Position numbers and translations under genes: made by a program | Part shown: positions 52,290 through 59,958 of the stretch, piece by piece | How positions within the stretch are numbered: position 1 is the first letter of the stretch | Layout: every line of letters starts with the position of its first letter | Assembly (NCBI GenBank): GCA_009842675.1 | Contig: VYEX01000003.1 | Location: 36,845 to 100,844 of the forward strand | Source of the DNA: Acidimicrobiia bacterium | GTDB taxonomy: Bacteria; Actinomycetota; Acidimicrobiia; Acidimicrobiales; Bin134 | DNA: 64,000 nt | Direction of reading: 5' to 3' | Notes under the pieces: model-generated | Told to the model about the DNA's origin: nothing | The model's input: the letters and a program-made list of their open reading frames with translations, nothing else | Database searches by the model: none

Positions 52290-53279
52290 CTAGCGGTTGA
52301 CGTCGATGACGACTCGGCCGCGGATTTCGCCGGCAAGGATCTGGACGGCGGCGGCGGGGACGTCGGACAGGCCGATGGTATTGGTCATGGCGTCGAGCTT
52401 GGCGGTGTCGAGGTCTTGGGCCAGGCGGTTCCAGGCCTGGGCTCGACGCTCGGCAGGTTCGTATACGCAGTTGACGCCGGCCAGGGTGACGGCCCGGAGG
52501 ATGAACGGGGCCACCGAGCTGGGAAAGTCCATGCCTTGGGCCAAGCCGCAGGCAGCCACGCACCCGTGGGGCTGGGTCTGGGAGACGATGTTGGCCAGTG
52601 TGTGGCTGCCCACGGTGTCGATGCCTGCGGCGAAGCGTGTCTTGCCCAGGGGCCGAGCCGGGCCGGAGAGCTCGTCGCGATGGATGAGCTCGGACGCTCC
52701 CAGTTCACGCAGGTAGTCGCCCTCAGTTTCGATGCGGCCGCTGGAGGCTATTACCTCGTAGCCCAGCTTGGCCAGAACCGCGACGGCCACGCTGCCTACC
52801 CCGCCGGCGGCCCCGGTCACCACAACCGGGCCGGAATCGGGGGCGATGTCGTGCTCCTCTAGGGCCAGCACGCACAGCATGGCGGTGTAGCCCGCGGTGC
52901 CCAACGCCATGGCCTGATGGGGGGTGTAGGCGGCGGGCAGGGGGGTGAGCCAGCCGCCGTCCATGGCCGCCTTGGTGGCCATTCCCCCCCAATACGACTC
53001 GCCCACGTCCCAGCCGTTCACGATCACTCCGTCACCGGGCGACCATGCTGGGTCTTCGCTGCTGGCCACTGTGCCGGCCAGGTCGATGCCGGGAACCATG
53101 GGCCAGGTGCGCACGATGGGGGCGCCGTTCACGATGGCCAGGCCGTCTTTGTAGTTGAGCGTGGAGTAGTCCACGTCCACGATCACCGGTCGCTCGGGCA
53201 GGTCGGCGTCGTCCAGCTCGGTAATGGAGTGGGAAAGGTTGCCGTCTTCGTCTTGGCTGAGCAGGAGGGCTCTGAACAT
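52290..53279 (-). CDS. Acrylyl-CoA reductase-like MDR oxidoreductase (YhdH/AcuI family)
   Basis: The 329-residue zinc-free MDR protein has 'YSTLNYKDGLAIVNGAPIVR' (the family N-Y-K-D), 'MVPGIDLAGTVASSEDP', 'LGTAGYTAMLCVLALEEH' and the Rossmann 'VTGAAGGVGSVAVAVLAKLGY'. YhdH/AcuI enzymes reduce acrylyl-CoA or similar enoyl-CoA with NADPH, which detoxifies acrylate from DMSP in marine bacteria. It lies 33 bases after a CoA-transferase gene, a pairing seen in DMSP/propionate routes, though the other DMSP genes are not in the window. An NADPH quinone-oxidoreductase role is the alternative. Confidence 0.88.
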   Translation of the reverse strand: MFRALLLSQDEDGNLSHSITELDDADLPERPVIVDVDYSTLNYKDGLAIVNGAPIVRTWPMVPGIDLAGTVASSEDPAWSPGDGVIVNGWDVGESYWGGMATKAAMDGGWLTPLPAAYTPHQAMALGTAGYTAMLCVLALEEHDIAPDSGPVVVTGAAGGVGSVAVAVLAKLGYEVIASSGRIETEGDYLRELGASELIHRDELSGPARPLGKTRFAAGIDTVGSHTLANIVSQTQPHGCVAACGLAQGMDFPSSVAPFILRAVTLAGVNCVYEPAERRAQAWNRLAQDLDTAKLDAMTNTIGLSDVPAAAVQILAGEIRGRVVIDVNR

Positions 53280-53312
53280 CCCGCCAGCCTGCCTCAGGGG
53301 TCGCTGCCCCGC

Positions 53313-54530
53313 CTACCCGAGGACTCCGTCTGCTTGGAGGCGGTCTATCTCCGCCTCCGAGAATCCGGCGATGTCTTGGAGGACGGAACGGGTGCTGGTG
53401 CCGAGGGTTTCGGCGGGGGTTTGATCGGTGTTGGCTCGGGAGAACTTCACCGGGAACGCGGGGGCTAGCCAACGGGAGGGCTCGTTAGCGTGGGGATGTT
53501 GCAGGGGGACCAGCGCATGGCGGTGTTGGATTTGGGGGTCTTCGGCGGCGGCGTAGGCGGATGCCACCGCGCCGGCGGGCACTCGGATGTCGTGCAGCCG
53601 GGCTACCAACTCCTCAGTGGTCTGCTCCGCCATCCACCGGGCCACTTCCTCGCAGATCTCGGCCCGGTTGGCAGCTCGTACGGGTATGTCGGGGCCAAGC
53701 TCCCATAGGTCGGGGCGGCCCATCTCCTCAGTGAGACGCTTGAATTGGGCGTCGGAGGTGATGACCAGAGTGATCCAGCCGTCCTGAGATTCAAAGGTGT
53801 CCAGGATGCCCCTCGGGTCGCCATTGCCGATGCGGTCGGGCATGCCCCGTTCCCGGTAGAGGTCCAGAGGCTCGTCCCAGATCATGGTGACCAGGCTGTC
53901 GAGCATGGCAACGTCGATGTACTGCCCCCTTCCGTCGATGTCACGTTGGCGAAGCGCAGCCACCACCCCCAGGGCGCAGAGGGCGGCCGGGAATTGGTCT
54001 CCGACGGTGGCGCCGGCCTTGGTGGGTGGGCCGTCGGGGAAACCCGACTTGGCCATCAGCCCCGATCGGCCCTGGATGATGAGGTCCATGGAGGCCAGAT
54101 CGGCATCCGGCCCATCTGGCCCATAGCCGGTGATGGAGGCGTGGATCAGCTGAGGGTTCAGCTCGGAAAGCGTCTCGTAGTCCAGCCCCAGCGCGGCCAT
54201 GACTCCCGGCCGAAAGTTGTCCACCAACACGTCAACATTGGCCGTCAGCCGCCGAAAGGCGTCCGCTCCCTCGGGCCGACCTAGGTCGAGAACCACGCTG
54301 CGCTTACCCCGCCCCTTGCGCAGATAACTGATCCCGATGTCGTCGGGCCCCAAGGCCTCCGACTGTTCCCCATCAGCCCCCACCCACGGCGGAATGCGCC
54401 AAGTCACGTCCCCGCCCGGCGGATCCACCCGAATAACCTCCGCCCCCAAAGAAGCCAAGAACCAAGTACAGACCGGCCCCGAAACCACCCGAGTCAGATC
54501 AATCACCCGAATACCCTCCAACGGTTTCAC
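53313..54530 (-). CDS. CaiB/BaiF family CoA transferase
   Basis: This class III CoA transferase of 405 residues opens 'KPLEGIRVIDLTRVVSGPVC', with 'LASLGAEVIRVDPPGGD', 'LDLGRPEGADAFRRL', 'VLVDNFRPGVMAALGLDYE', 'DADLASMDLIIQGRSGLM' (the catalytic Asp is the one before L-I-I-Q) and 'AALRQRDIDGRGQYIDVAMLDSL'. It moves CoA between carboxylic acids. The GTG at 54530 has AGGGGAGGTGA upstream, a strong ribosome site. It is cotranscribed with the acrylyl-CoA-reductase-like gene. Substrates unknown. Confidence 0.92.
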   Translation of the reverse strand: MKPLEGIRVIDLTRVVSGPVCTWFLASLGAEVIRVDPPGGDVTWRIPPWVGADGEQSEALGPDDIGISYLRKGRGKRSVVLDLGRPEGADAFRRLTANVDVLVDNFRPGVMAALGLDYETLSELNPQLIHASITGYGPDGPDADLASMDLIIQGRSGLMAKSGFPDGPPTKAGATVGDQFPAALCALGVVAALRQRDIDGRGQYIDVAMLDSLVTMIWDEPLDLYRERGMPDRIGNGDPRGILDTFESQDGWITLVITSDAQFKRLTEEMGRPDLWELGPDIPVRAANRAEICEEVARWMAEQTTEELVARLHDIRVPAGAVASAYAAAEDPQIQHRHALVPLQHPHANEPSRWLAPAFPVKFSRANTDQTPAETLGTSTRSVLQDIAGFSEAEIDRLQADGVLG

Positions 54531-54735
54531 GCGTTCACCTCCCCTCTTTCCTCTCTCTGAGTGGCGTCACAAGAGTAGGCGGGTTTGGGGGTGGCGCCGG
54601 AGGCGGACCTGGCGCACGCGAAGCACGCCAGGCCGCCGTCAGGTGACAGGACCCGCAAACCCGCCGGGGGGTGGTATCGACTGGACTTGCTACAACACAA
54701 GCATCCAACCCGCCCGCCGACTAGACATTTAGCCC
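54531..54735. promoter_or_regulatory. Divergent intergenic region between CoA transferase and thiolase-like genes
   Basis: Some 205 bases without a gene. Positions 54541-54560 are pyrimidine-rich on the plus strand, forming the minus-strand ribosome site of the CoA transferase. Positions 54578-54665 form the nested inverted repeats listed separately. The remaining stretch to 54735 shows no ribosome site before the GTG at 54736. Confidence 0.45.
54578..54665. repeat. Nested inverted repeats (structured intergenic element)
   Basis: Outer arms GGCGGGTTTG (54578-54587) and CAAACCCGCC (54656-54665) are exact reverse complements. Inside, GGCGG-A-CCTGGCG (54602-54614) pairs with CGCCAGG-CCGCC (54626-54637), 12 base pairs with one bulged A and an 11-base loop. 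No T-run follows either strand. Such a two-tier fold could be a structured RNA, a protein-binding site or a small non-coding mobile repeat. The pairing is seen directly; the role is unknown. Confidence 0.6.
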
Positions 54736-55902
54736 GTGGCCAAACATCCATTTCACGACGTCGCCATCGTCGGCATAGCCAACTCCGAACAAGCCCGCAT
54801 CCTCGAAGGCCACGACTCCACCACCATCACCTTCCAAGCCGTCCACCGGGTGCTGGCCGACACCGGCCTGAGCCCATCAGACATCGACGGCGTCGCTGCC
54901 GGCCCGTTCAGCGGCCCACTCACCTACTACATGCGCAACGGCCCCTCGTGGCGGCACTACATGGCCCCGTCTATCCCCACCATCTTGGACGCCGCCTCCG
55001 CCATTGCCACCGGCCAGTGCCACACCGTGTTGGTGGCCCACGGATCAGCCGGCGTCTACACCGAGCGGGCCTCCACTGCGCCGTGGACCCGGCCGGCCCA
55101 CGAGTTCGTAGTGGCCTACGGCATGTTCACCGCCGCCGAGTTCGCCCTCATCGCCCAGCGCCACATGCACATGCACGGCACTACCCCCGAGCAGCTGGCC
55201 ACGGTGGCCGCCACCGTCCGCAACAACGGCCACGTCCACCCCGATGCGGTGTACTACGGCCGGGGACCGTTCACTCCCGATGACATTTTGGCGTCGCGCA
55301 TGGTGGCCGACCCGTTCCACCTGCTCGACTGCGCGATGACTTCCGAGGGGGCGTGCGCGCTGATCCTCACCACCAGGGAACGGGCTCAAGACCTGCCCAC
55401 CAAGCCGGTGTACATCTTGGGCGGGGCCTGCGACAGCTTCGGCCCCTCCTACCAGCACCCCCCGGCGTGGGACTTGGCCGGCCCCGACGGGCAGAACAAC
55501 GGCTACACCGGCCGGTGGGCGGCCCAGAAGTCCTTCGCCATGGCCGAGCTCGGTCCCACTGACGTGGACGTGTGCGAGTTCTACGATCCGTTCTCGTTCG
55601 AGATCATCCGCCAGTTCGAGGCCTACGGGTTCTGCGAAGAGGGCGAAGGCGGCGAGTTCATCATGGACGGCCGCATCGGCCCCGGCGGCCAGTACCCGGT
55701 GACCACCGACGGGGGCACCATGTCGTTCAGCCACGGCGGGGCCGCGGTGCAGCAGCTCCAGCGAGTTATCCGGGGGGTGGAGCAGCTGCGGGGCACCTGT
55801 GTGACATCCCAGGTACCCGACGCCAAAGTGGCCATGTGCTCCAACGGCGGCGCTGGTGCCCTGTTCACCGATGTCATGCTGCTGGGAACGGAAACCCCAT
55901 GA
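54736..55902 (+). CDS. Thiolase-fold lipid-transfer-like protein (Ltp2-type)
   Basis: The 388-residue protein opens 'DVAIVGIANSEQARILEGHD' and has 'DAASAIATGQCHTVLVAHGS', 'DCAMTSEGACALILTT', 'DVCEFYDPFSFEIIRQFEAY' and 'FSHGGAAVQQLQRVIRGVEQL'. It has the SCP-x/Ltp thiolase fold but no nucleophilic Cys at the usual loop, which reads 'YMAPSIPTILD'. This is a trait of Ltp2-type retro-aldolases that cleave steroid side-chain CoA esters with a DUF35 partner. The partner is indeed encoded next, overlapping by ATGA. GTG 54736 lacks a ribosome site. Aldolase rather than thiolase activity is inference. Confidence 0.85.
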   Translation: MAKHPFHDVAIVGIANSEQARILEGHDSTTITFQAVHRVLADTGLSPSDIDGVAAGPFSGPLTYYMRNGPSWRHYMAPSIPTILDAASAIATGQCHTVLVAHGSAGVYTERASTAPWTRPAHEFVVAYGMFTAAEFALIAQRHMHMHGTTPEQLATVAATVRNNGHVHPDAVYYGRGPFTPDDILASRMVADPFHLLDCAMTSEGACALILTTRERAQDLPTKPVYILGGACDSFGPSYQHPPAWDLAGPDGQNNGYTGRWAAQKSFAMAELGPTDVDVCEFYDPFSFEIIRQFEAYGFCEEGEGGEFIMDGRIGPGGQYPVTTDGGTMSFSHGGAAVQQLQRVIRGVEQLRGTCVTSQVPDAKVAMCSNGGAGALFTDVMLLGTETP

Positions 55903-56321
55903 GCGAGCTACTGCAACCCCAGTCGCCGGGAATCCCCCTGCCGGTGCCCACGCTGTATTCCCAGCCCTACTGGGACGGCTGCAAGGTCGGTGAGCTGCGT
56001 TACCAGCGATGCCGGGACTGCGGCGCCATCACCATGGATCCGGCTCCGGCCTGCTCGGCCTGCTTTTCGACCAACCTCGACTGGGAGGTCAGCACCGGCC
56101 AGGGCGAGGTGTACTCCTGGACCACCGTTTGGCGCCCCCAAACCCCGGCGTTCACCGTGCCCTACGTGGCCGTCATCGTGACCCTGGACGAGGGGTTCTG
56201 GCTGCTGGCCAACCTCATCAACTGCACCGTCGACGCCGTCCACGTCGGGATGCGAGTCAAGTCCACCTTTGTGGAGCTGAGCGAAGAGATCACCCTGCCC
56301 TACTTCGAACCGGCCGACTAA
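55899..56321 (+). CDS. Zn-ribbon/OB-fold DUF35 protein
   Basis: The 140-residue protein has an N-terminal rubredoxin-like zinc ribbon with two Cys pairs in 'CRDCGAITMDPAPACSACF' and a C-terminal OB-fold ('GEVYSWTTVWRPQTPAFTVP', 'YVAVIVTLDEGFWLLANLI'). DUF35 proteins partner thiolase-fold enzymes and crotonase/MaoC hydratases as CoA-binding adaptors; Ltp2-ChsH2 in steroid side-chain breakdown is the known example. The ATG overlaps the thiolase-fold gene stop as ATGA, supporting a stoichiometric complex. The stop shares CTAA with the convergent transporter gene. Confidence 0.9.
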   Translation: MSELLQPQSPGIPLPVPTLYSQPYWDGCKVGELRYQRCRDCGAITMDPAPACSACFSTNLDWEVSTGQGEVYSWTTVWRPQTPAFTVPYVAVIVTLDEGFWLLANLINCTVDAVHVGMRVKSTFVELSEEITLPYFEPAD

Positions 56322-57220
56322 CGGGACGGCTCGAGGTAGACGTTGGTGGCGGTAGGGACGGCGGCGCGCAGGCGGGCCTCCACCGCGGCAATGGCCGCGG
56401 GCATCTGATCGCCCGATAGGTGGTCGGCGAAGTCCACTTCGGCAGCTACCAGCAGCTCCTCGGGGCCGAGGTGCTGGGTGCGCATGTCGACCACCCGGTC
56501 GATTTCGGGCGAGTCATCCAACGCAGCCCGCAGACGGGCCCGATCTTCTTCGGTGGCGCTCTCGCCGATCAACAGGCTCTTCATCTCGATGGCCAACACG
56601 ATGGCGATGATCCCCAACAACACGCCGATTACCAGGGTGCCCACCCCGTCCCAGCGGGGCTCTCCGGTGACCTCGGCCAGCACCACGGCGATCAGCGCGA
56701 ACACCAAGCCGAACATGGCCCCGAGATCTTCCAGCAGCACCACCGGCAATTCGGGAGTGCGGGAGCGGCGGATGAACGTGCCCCACGAGAGCTTGCCTCG
56801 CACCTTGTTGGACTCCACGATGGCGGTGCGGAACGACAGCGACTCCACCACGATGCCGAAAATGAGAATGCCGATGGCCACCCAGAGCGATTCCAGCTTG
56901 TGGGGGTGGCGCACCTTCTCGATGCCCTCGTTGATGGCGAATAGCGCGCCCAGGGTGAACAGGATGATGGACACCACGAACGACCAGAAATAGCGCTCCC
57001 GGCCGTAGCCGAACGGGTGGCGGGGGGTGGGCTCCCGCTTGGCCAGACGGCCGCCCAGCAGCAGTAGGGCCTGGTTGCCGGTGTCGGCGCAGGAGTGGAC
57101 CCCTTCGGCCAGCATGGACGCCGATCGGGTGACGGCGAACCCCACGAATTTGGCAATGGCGATGGCCAAATTGGCGAAGAGCGCCGCCAATACGGCTTTG
57201 GTGCCTCCTCCAGCGGCCAT
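56318..57220 (-). CDS. Cation diffusion facilitator (CDF) family transporter
   Basis: The roughly 300-residue membrane protein has the CDF layout: first segment 'TKAVLAALFANLAIAIAKF', then 'SASMLAEGVHSCADTGNQAL' (the H-x-x-x-D metal site of TM2), an H/D site of TM5 that is not typical, and a cytosolic domain 'EEDRARLRAALDDSPEIDRVVDMRT'. It exports Zn2+, Fe2+ or Mn2+ in exchange for protons. ATG 57220 is taken because the preceding codons look like leader; an ATG at 57238 is in frame. It is divergent from a crotonase gene. Confidence 0.88.
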   Translation of the reverse strand: MAAGGGTKAVLAALFANLAIAIAKFVGFAVTRSASMLAEGVHSCADTGNQALLLLGGRLAKREPTPRHPFGYGRERYFWSFVVSIILFTLGALFAINEGIEKVRHPHKLESLWVAIGILIFGIVVESLSFRTAIVESNKVRGKLSWGTFIRRSRTPELPVVLLEDLGAMFGLVFALIAVVLAEVTGEPRWDGVGTLVIGVLLGIIAIVLAIEMKSLLIGESATEEDRARLRAALDDSPEIDRVVDMRTQHLGPEELLVAAEVDFADHLSGDQMPAAIAAVEARLRAAVPTATNVYLEPSR

Positions 57221-57248
57221 GCCCAATGGGTAGCACACCGCAGGCGGG

Positions 57249-57254
57249 TATTCT
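57249..57254 (+). promoter_or_regulatory. Candidate -10 box (TATTCT) before crotonase gene
   Basis: TATTCT, seven bases, then GTG at 57262 with no Shine-Dalgarno. It supports that GTG as start over the in-frame ATG at 57226. Confidence 0.48.
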
Positions 57255-57261
57255 CAGTTGC

Positions 57262-58035
57262 GTGTTCAGCATCGAAATTGAGGGGCCGGTGGCCCGGGTC
57301 ACTCTGGCCAACCCGCAGAGGCGCAATGCGCTCAGCCTGGAGCTGATGCAGCGCCTTACCCATGCGCTGCACGAGTTGGGTGAAAAGACCGACGTGGGGG
57401 CGATCGTGATCGCCGCCGAGGGGCCGGCATTCTCTGCTGGCCACGACCTGTCGGAGATGGTCGATCGGGACGGCCAGTTCTACGACGACCTGTTCGAGGC
57501 ATGCACGCACCTGATGGACGCGGTCCACGCCGTGCCCCAGCCGGTGATCGCCGAAGTAGACGGAGTGGCCACGGCCGCGGGCTGCCAGCTGGTGGCGGCC
57601 TGCGATCTGGCGGTGGCCTCCACTGACTCGACTTTCGCCACGCCCGGAGTGCGCATCGGGCTGTTCTGCTCCACTCCGATGGTGCCCATTTCCCGGGCAG
57701 TTGGGCGCAAGCGGGCCATGGAGATGCTGCTCACCGGTGAGCCCATCGACGCGGCCACCGCGGCCGAATGGGGGCTGGTCAACCGGGTTGTTCCCCCCGA
57801 CCAGTTGCGAGCGGCCACGAACGAGTTGGCCGCCCAGATAACCCGGTTCAGCGACCACACCATCGCCATCGGCAAACAGGCCTTCTACCGCCAACTCGAC
57901 TGCGGCGAGCCCGAAGCCTATGAGTTGACCCGTGAGGTGATGGCGGCCAACGCCGCCACCGACGACGCCCAGGAGGGCATCGACGCCTTCTTGAGCAAGC
58001 GCTCCCCATCGTGGTCGGGCCGCCAGGGCAGCTAA
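57262..58035 (+). CDS. Enoyl-CoA hydratase/isomerase family protein (ECHDC3-like)
   Basis: The 257-residue crotonase has 'AAEGPAFSAGHDLSEMVDR' (oxyanion strand), 'EVDGVATAAGCQLVAACDLAVAS' and 'FATPGVRIGLFCSTPMVPIS'. The 'T-P-G-V-x-I-G-x-F-C-x-T-P' segment is the mark of the ECHDC3 branch, which lacks the second catalytic Glu of hydratases. It may be non-hydratase or act on an unusual CoA ester. It leads a run with a MaoC dehydratase 10 bases on, then Map and an NTF2-like gene. GTG start as argued from the -10 box. Confidence 0.87.
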   Translation: MFSIEIEGPVARVTLANPQRRNALSLELMQRLTHALHELGEKTDVGAIVIAAEGPAFSAGHDLSEMVDRDGQFYDDLFEACTHLMDAVHAVPQPVIAEVDGVATAAGCQLVAACDLAVASTDSTFATPGVRIGLFCSTPMVPISRAVGRKRAMEMLLTGEPIDAATAAEWGLVNRVVPPDQLRAATNELAAQITRFSDHTIAIGKQAFYRQLDCGEPEAYELTREVMAANAATDDAQEGIDAFLSKRSPSWSGRQGS

Positions 58036-58038
58036 CTT
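58033..58038 (+). promoter_or_regulatory. Candidate -10 box (TAACTT) before MaoC gene
   Basis: TAACTT overlaps the crotonase stop codon TAA and is followed by 7 bases and the ATG at 58046, with no Shine-Dalgarno. Confidence 0.35.
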
Positions 58039-58045
58039 CCCGCTT

Positions 58046-58504
58046 ATGGGAACCGTCTTTGCCACCGTCGATGATCTATCCGCGGCCGCTGGTCAGCACT
58101 TGGGGTGGAGCGACTGGATGGAGATCACCCAGGAGCGGGTGAACCAGTTCGCCGACGCCACCGGCGACCACCAGTGGATCCACATCGACCCCGAGCGGGC
58201 CGCGACTGAGAGCCCCTACGGGGCCACCATCGCCCACGGCTATCTCACCCTGTCGCTAACCAACATGTTCCTGCCCAGCCTGATCACCGTGGAGCAGATC
58301 TCCATGGGCATCAACTACGGGGTCAACAAGGTGCGGTTCCCCGCACCCGTCCCAGTGGGGTCACGCGTCCGAGTGGGCGCTGAGCTCAGCTCGGTCGACG
58401 AGATCAACGGCGGCGTGCAGGCCGTCATCACCATCACTGTGGAAGTGGAGGGCAGCCCCAAGCCCGCTTGCGTGGTGGAGAGCCTCACCCGCTACATGCG
58501 CTGA
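58046..58504 (+). CDS. MaoC family dehydratase
   Basis: The 152-residue single hotdog protein has the hydratase motif 'FADATGDHQWIHIDPERA' (catalytic Asp and His) and 'YGATIAHGYLTLSLTNMFLP' (A-H-G-Y), then 'GINYGVNKVRFPAPVPVGSR', the standard layout of the MaoC/NodN group. It hydrates (R)-3-hydroxyacyl-CoA precursors or works in acyl-CoA metabolism. It follows the crotonase stop by 10 bases. Its own -10-like box suggests it may also be transcribed separately. Confidence 0.93.
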   Translation: MGTVFATVDDLSAAAGQHLGWSDWMEITQERVNQFADATGDHQWIHIDPERAATESPYGATIAHGYLTLSLTNMFLPSLITVEQISMGINYGVNKVRFPAPVPVGSRVRVGAELSSVDEINGGVQAVITITVEVEGSPKPACVVESLTRYMR

Positions 58505-58539
58505 GCGATTCTGGATTGGGCCGGTAGAGTTAGTCGGCG

Positions 58540-59481
58540 ATGGCAAAGCGCAAGCGGTCGCGAGTGGCGACTCTGGAGCGGGTGCCGGTTTCTGACCCGC
58601 CAGTGAGACCGGGGCTCATCGGTCCTCGCCGTCGGGTGCCCAGCCACATCGAGCGGCCCCCGTACGCCCGCTCGGGGGAGCCCGGTCACCCCAAGTCCTC
58701 TGCGGTGCGCAGCGCTGCCGAGATCGAGGCGATGCGCAAGGCCGGACAAATGGCTGCGGAAGTGCTGCTCTTTGCCGGAGAATTGGTGGCCCCTGGGGTG
58801 ACAACCGACAGCATCGACTCCCAAGTCCACGAGGAGATCGTGCGCCGGGGGGCCTATCCCAGCCCGCTCAACTACCGGGGCTATCCCAAGTCGGTGTGTA
58901 CGTCGATCAACGAGGTCATCTGCCACGGCATCCCCGATAGCCGGGCGCTGGCCGACGGCGACATCGTCAACATCGACATCACCGTTTTCCTCGACGGGGT
59001 GCACGGCGACACATCGGTCACGTTTGAGGTAGGCGACGTGGACGATCACTCCCGCCTCTTGGTGCGAGAAACCCGGGCTGCCATGTATTTGGGCATCGAA
59101 GCGGTCAAGGACGGCGCGCCGGTCAGCGCCATCGGAAAGGCCATCGAGTCCCATGCCCGACTCCACCGGCTAGGGGTGGTGCGGGAGTTCATCGGCCATG
59201 GGGTGGGCACCGAGTTCCACGCCGGGCTTCAGATCCCCCATTACTACGACCGCTCCCATTCCACCCCGCTGGAGACCGGAATGACCTTCACCATCGAGCC
59301 CATGCTCACCTTGGGCTCTCCCAGTCTGTATCTGTGGGACGACCAGTGGACCGCGGTGACCGCCGACCAGCGCCGCAGCGCGCAATTCGAGCACACCCTG
59401 CTGTGTACTGACAGCGGCGCTGAGATTCTGACTCGCACCCCCGCCGGGGAGGGTGCTGCCGAGGTGTACGCCAAAGATTGA
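58540..59481 (+). CDS. map: Methionine aminopeptidase type I, with N-terminal extension
   Basis: The 313-residue protein removes initiator Met. Metal ligands are visible: Asp in 'IVNIDITVFLDGVHGDTS' (two Asp), His in 'GHGVGTEFHAGLQIPHY', Glu in 'FTIEPML' and Glu in 'FEHTLL'; 'INEVICHGIPD' is the substrate-binding His region. The first 45 residues are basic and proline-rich ('RPGLIGPRRRVPSHIERPPY'), like the P-x-x-P extension of mycobacterial MetAP1c, which is thought to contact ribosomes. TAGAGT lies 9 bases before the ATG. It follows MaoC by 35 bases. Confidence 0.95.
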   Translation: MAKRKRSRVATLERVPVSDPPVRPGLIGPRRRVPSHIERPPYARSGEPGHPKSSAVRSAAEIEAMRKAGQMAAEVLLFAGELVAPGVTTDSIDSQVHEEIVRRGAYPSPLNYRGYPKSVCTSINEVICHGIPDSRALADGDIVNIDITVFLDGVHGDTSVTFEVGDVDDHSRLLVRETRAAMYLGIEAVKDGAPVSAIGKAIESHARLHRLGVVREFIGHGVGTEFHAGLQIPHYYDRSHSTPLETGMTFTIEPMLTLGSPSLYLWDDQWTAVTADQRRSAQFEHTLLCTDSGAEILTRTPAGEGAAEVYAKD

Positions 59482-59529
59482 TCAACCCCGGTATTCGCTG
59501 AGCGGGCTTGTTCTTGCCAAGATTGGGCC

Positions 59530-59958
59530 ATGGCACTTCCCGTTGAAGACATCCTGGCCATCCAGAAGCTGGCCGCCGACTACAACCACCTGATCGACAG
59601 CGGTTCTGCTGAGGCATGGGCCCAGCTATTCGTACCCGACGGCACACTGGAATTCGGCATGCCCGAAGGGGTGAAGGGACATGAGGACCTGGCCGCGTTC
59701 GCGGCGACGATCAATCCGGCTACCCGCCATGTGATCAGCAATCTGTCCATCGACGGGGAAGGCGAGGAAGCGGTGGCTTCGGTGTACTTGGAGGTGTACT
59801 ACACCGCTCCTCCCGGCCAGCCGCGAGAGCTGGCCATCACCGGCATATACCGCGACCAGCTGCGCAAAGAGGGCGGGCGGTGGCGCTACGTGTCCCGCCA
59901 GATGATGCCCGACTTGGGCGATTGGGCCGCTGCCCCCGAGACCATCCCTGGGCTCTAG
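59530..59958 (+). CDS. SnoaL/NTF2-like fold protein
   Basis: The 142-residue protein opens 'EDILAIQKLAADYNHLIDSG' then S-A-E-A-W-A-Q-L-F-V-P-D-G, the typical first helix and turn of SnoaL-like NTF2-fold proteins, followed by 'HEDLAAFAATINPATRHVISNLSI' and 'ITGIYRDQLRKEGGRWRYVSRQM'. The fold serves as ketosteroid isomerase, dehydratase or polyketide cyclase in different members. The sequence does not settle which. It ends in a four-base CTAG overlap with the convergent DegV gene. Confidence 0.85.
   Translation: MALPVEDILAIQKLAADYNHLIDSGSAEAWAQLFVPDGTLEFGMPEGVKGHEDLAAFAATINPATRHVISNLSIDGEGEEAVASVYLEVYYTAPPGQPRELAITGIYRDQLRKEGGRWRYVSRQMMPDLGDWAAAPETIPGL

Noticed and set aside
54585-55283. A 232-residue frame across the structured intergenic element
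   Set aside because: Its sequence is Arg/His/Pro-rich shadow of the thiolase-fold gene and begins inside the inverted repeat.
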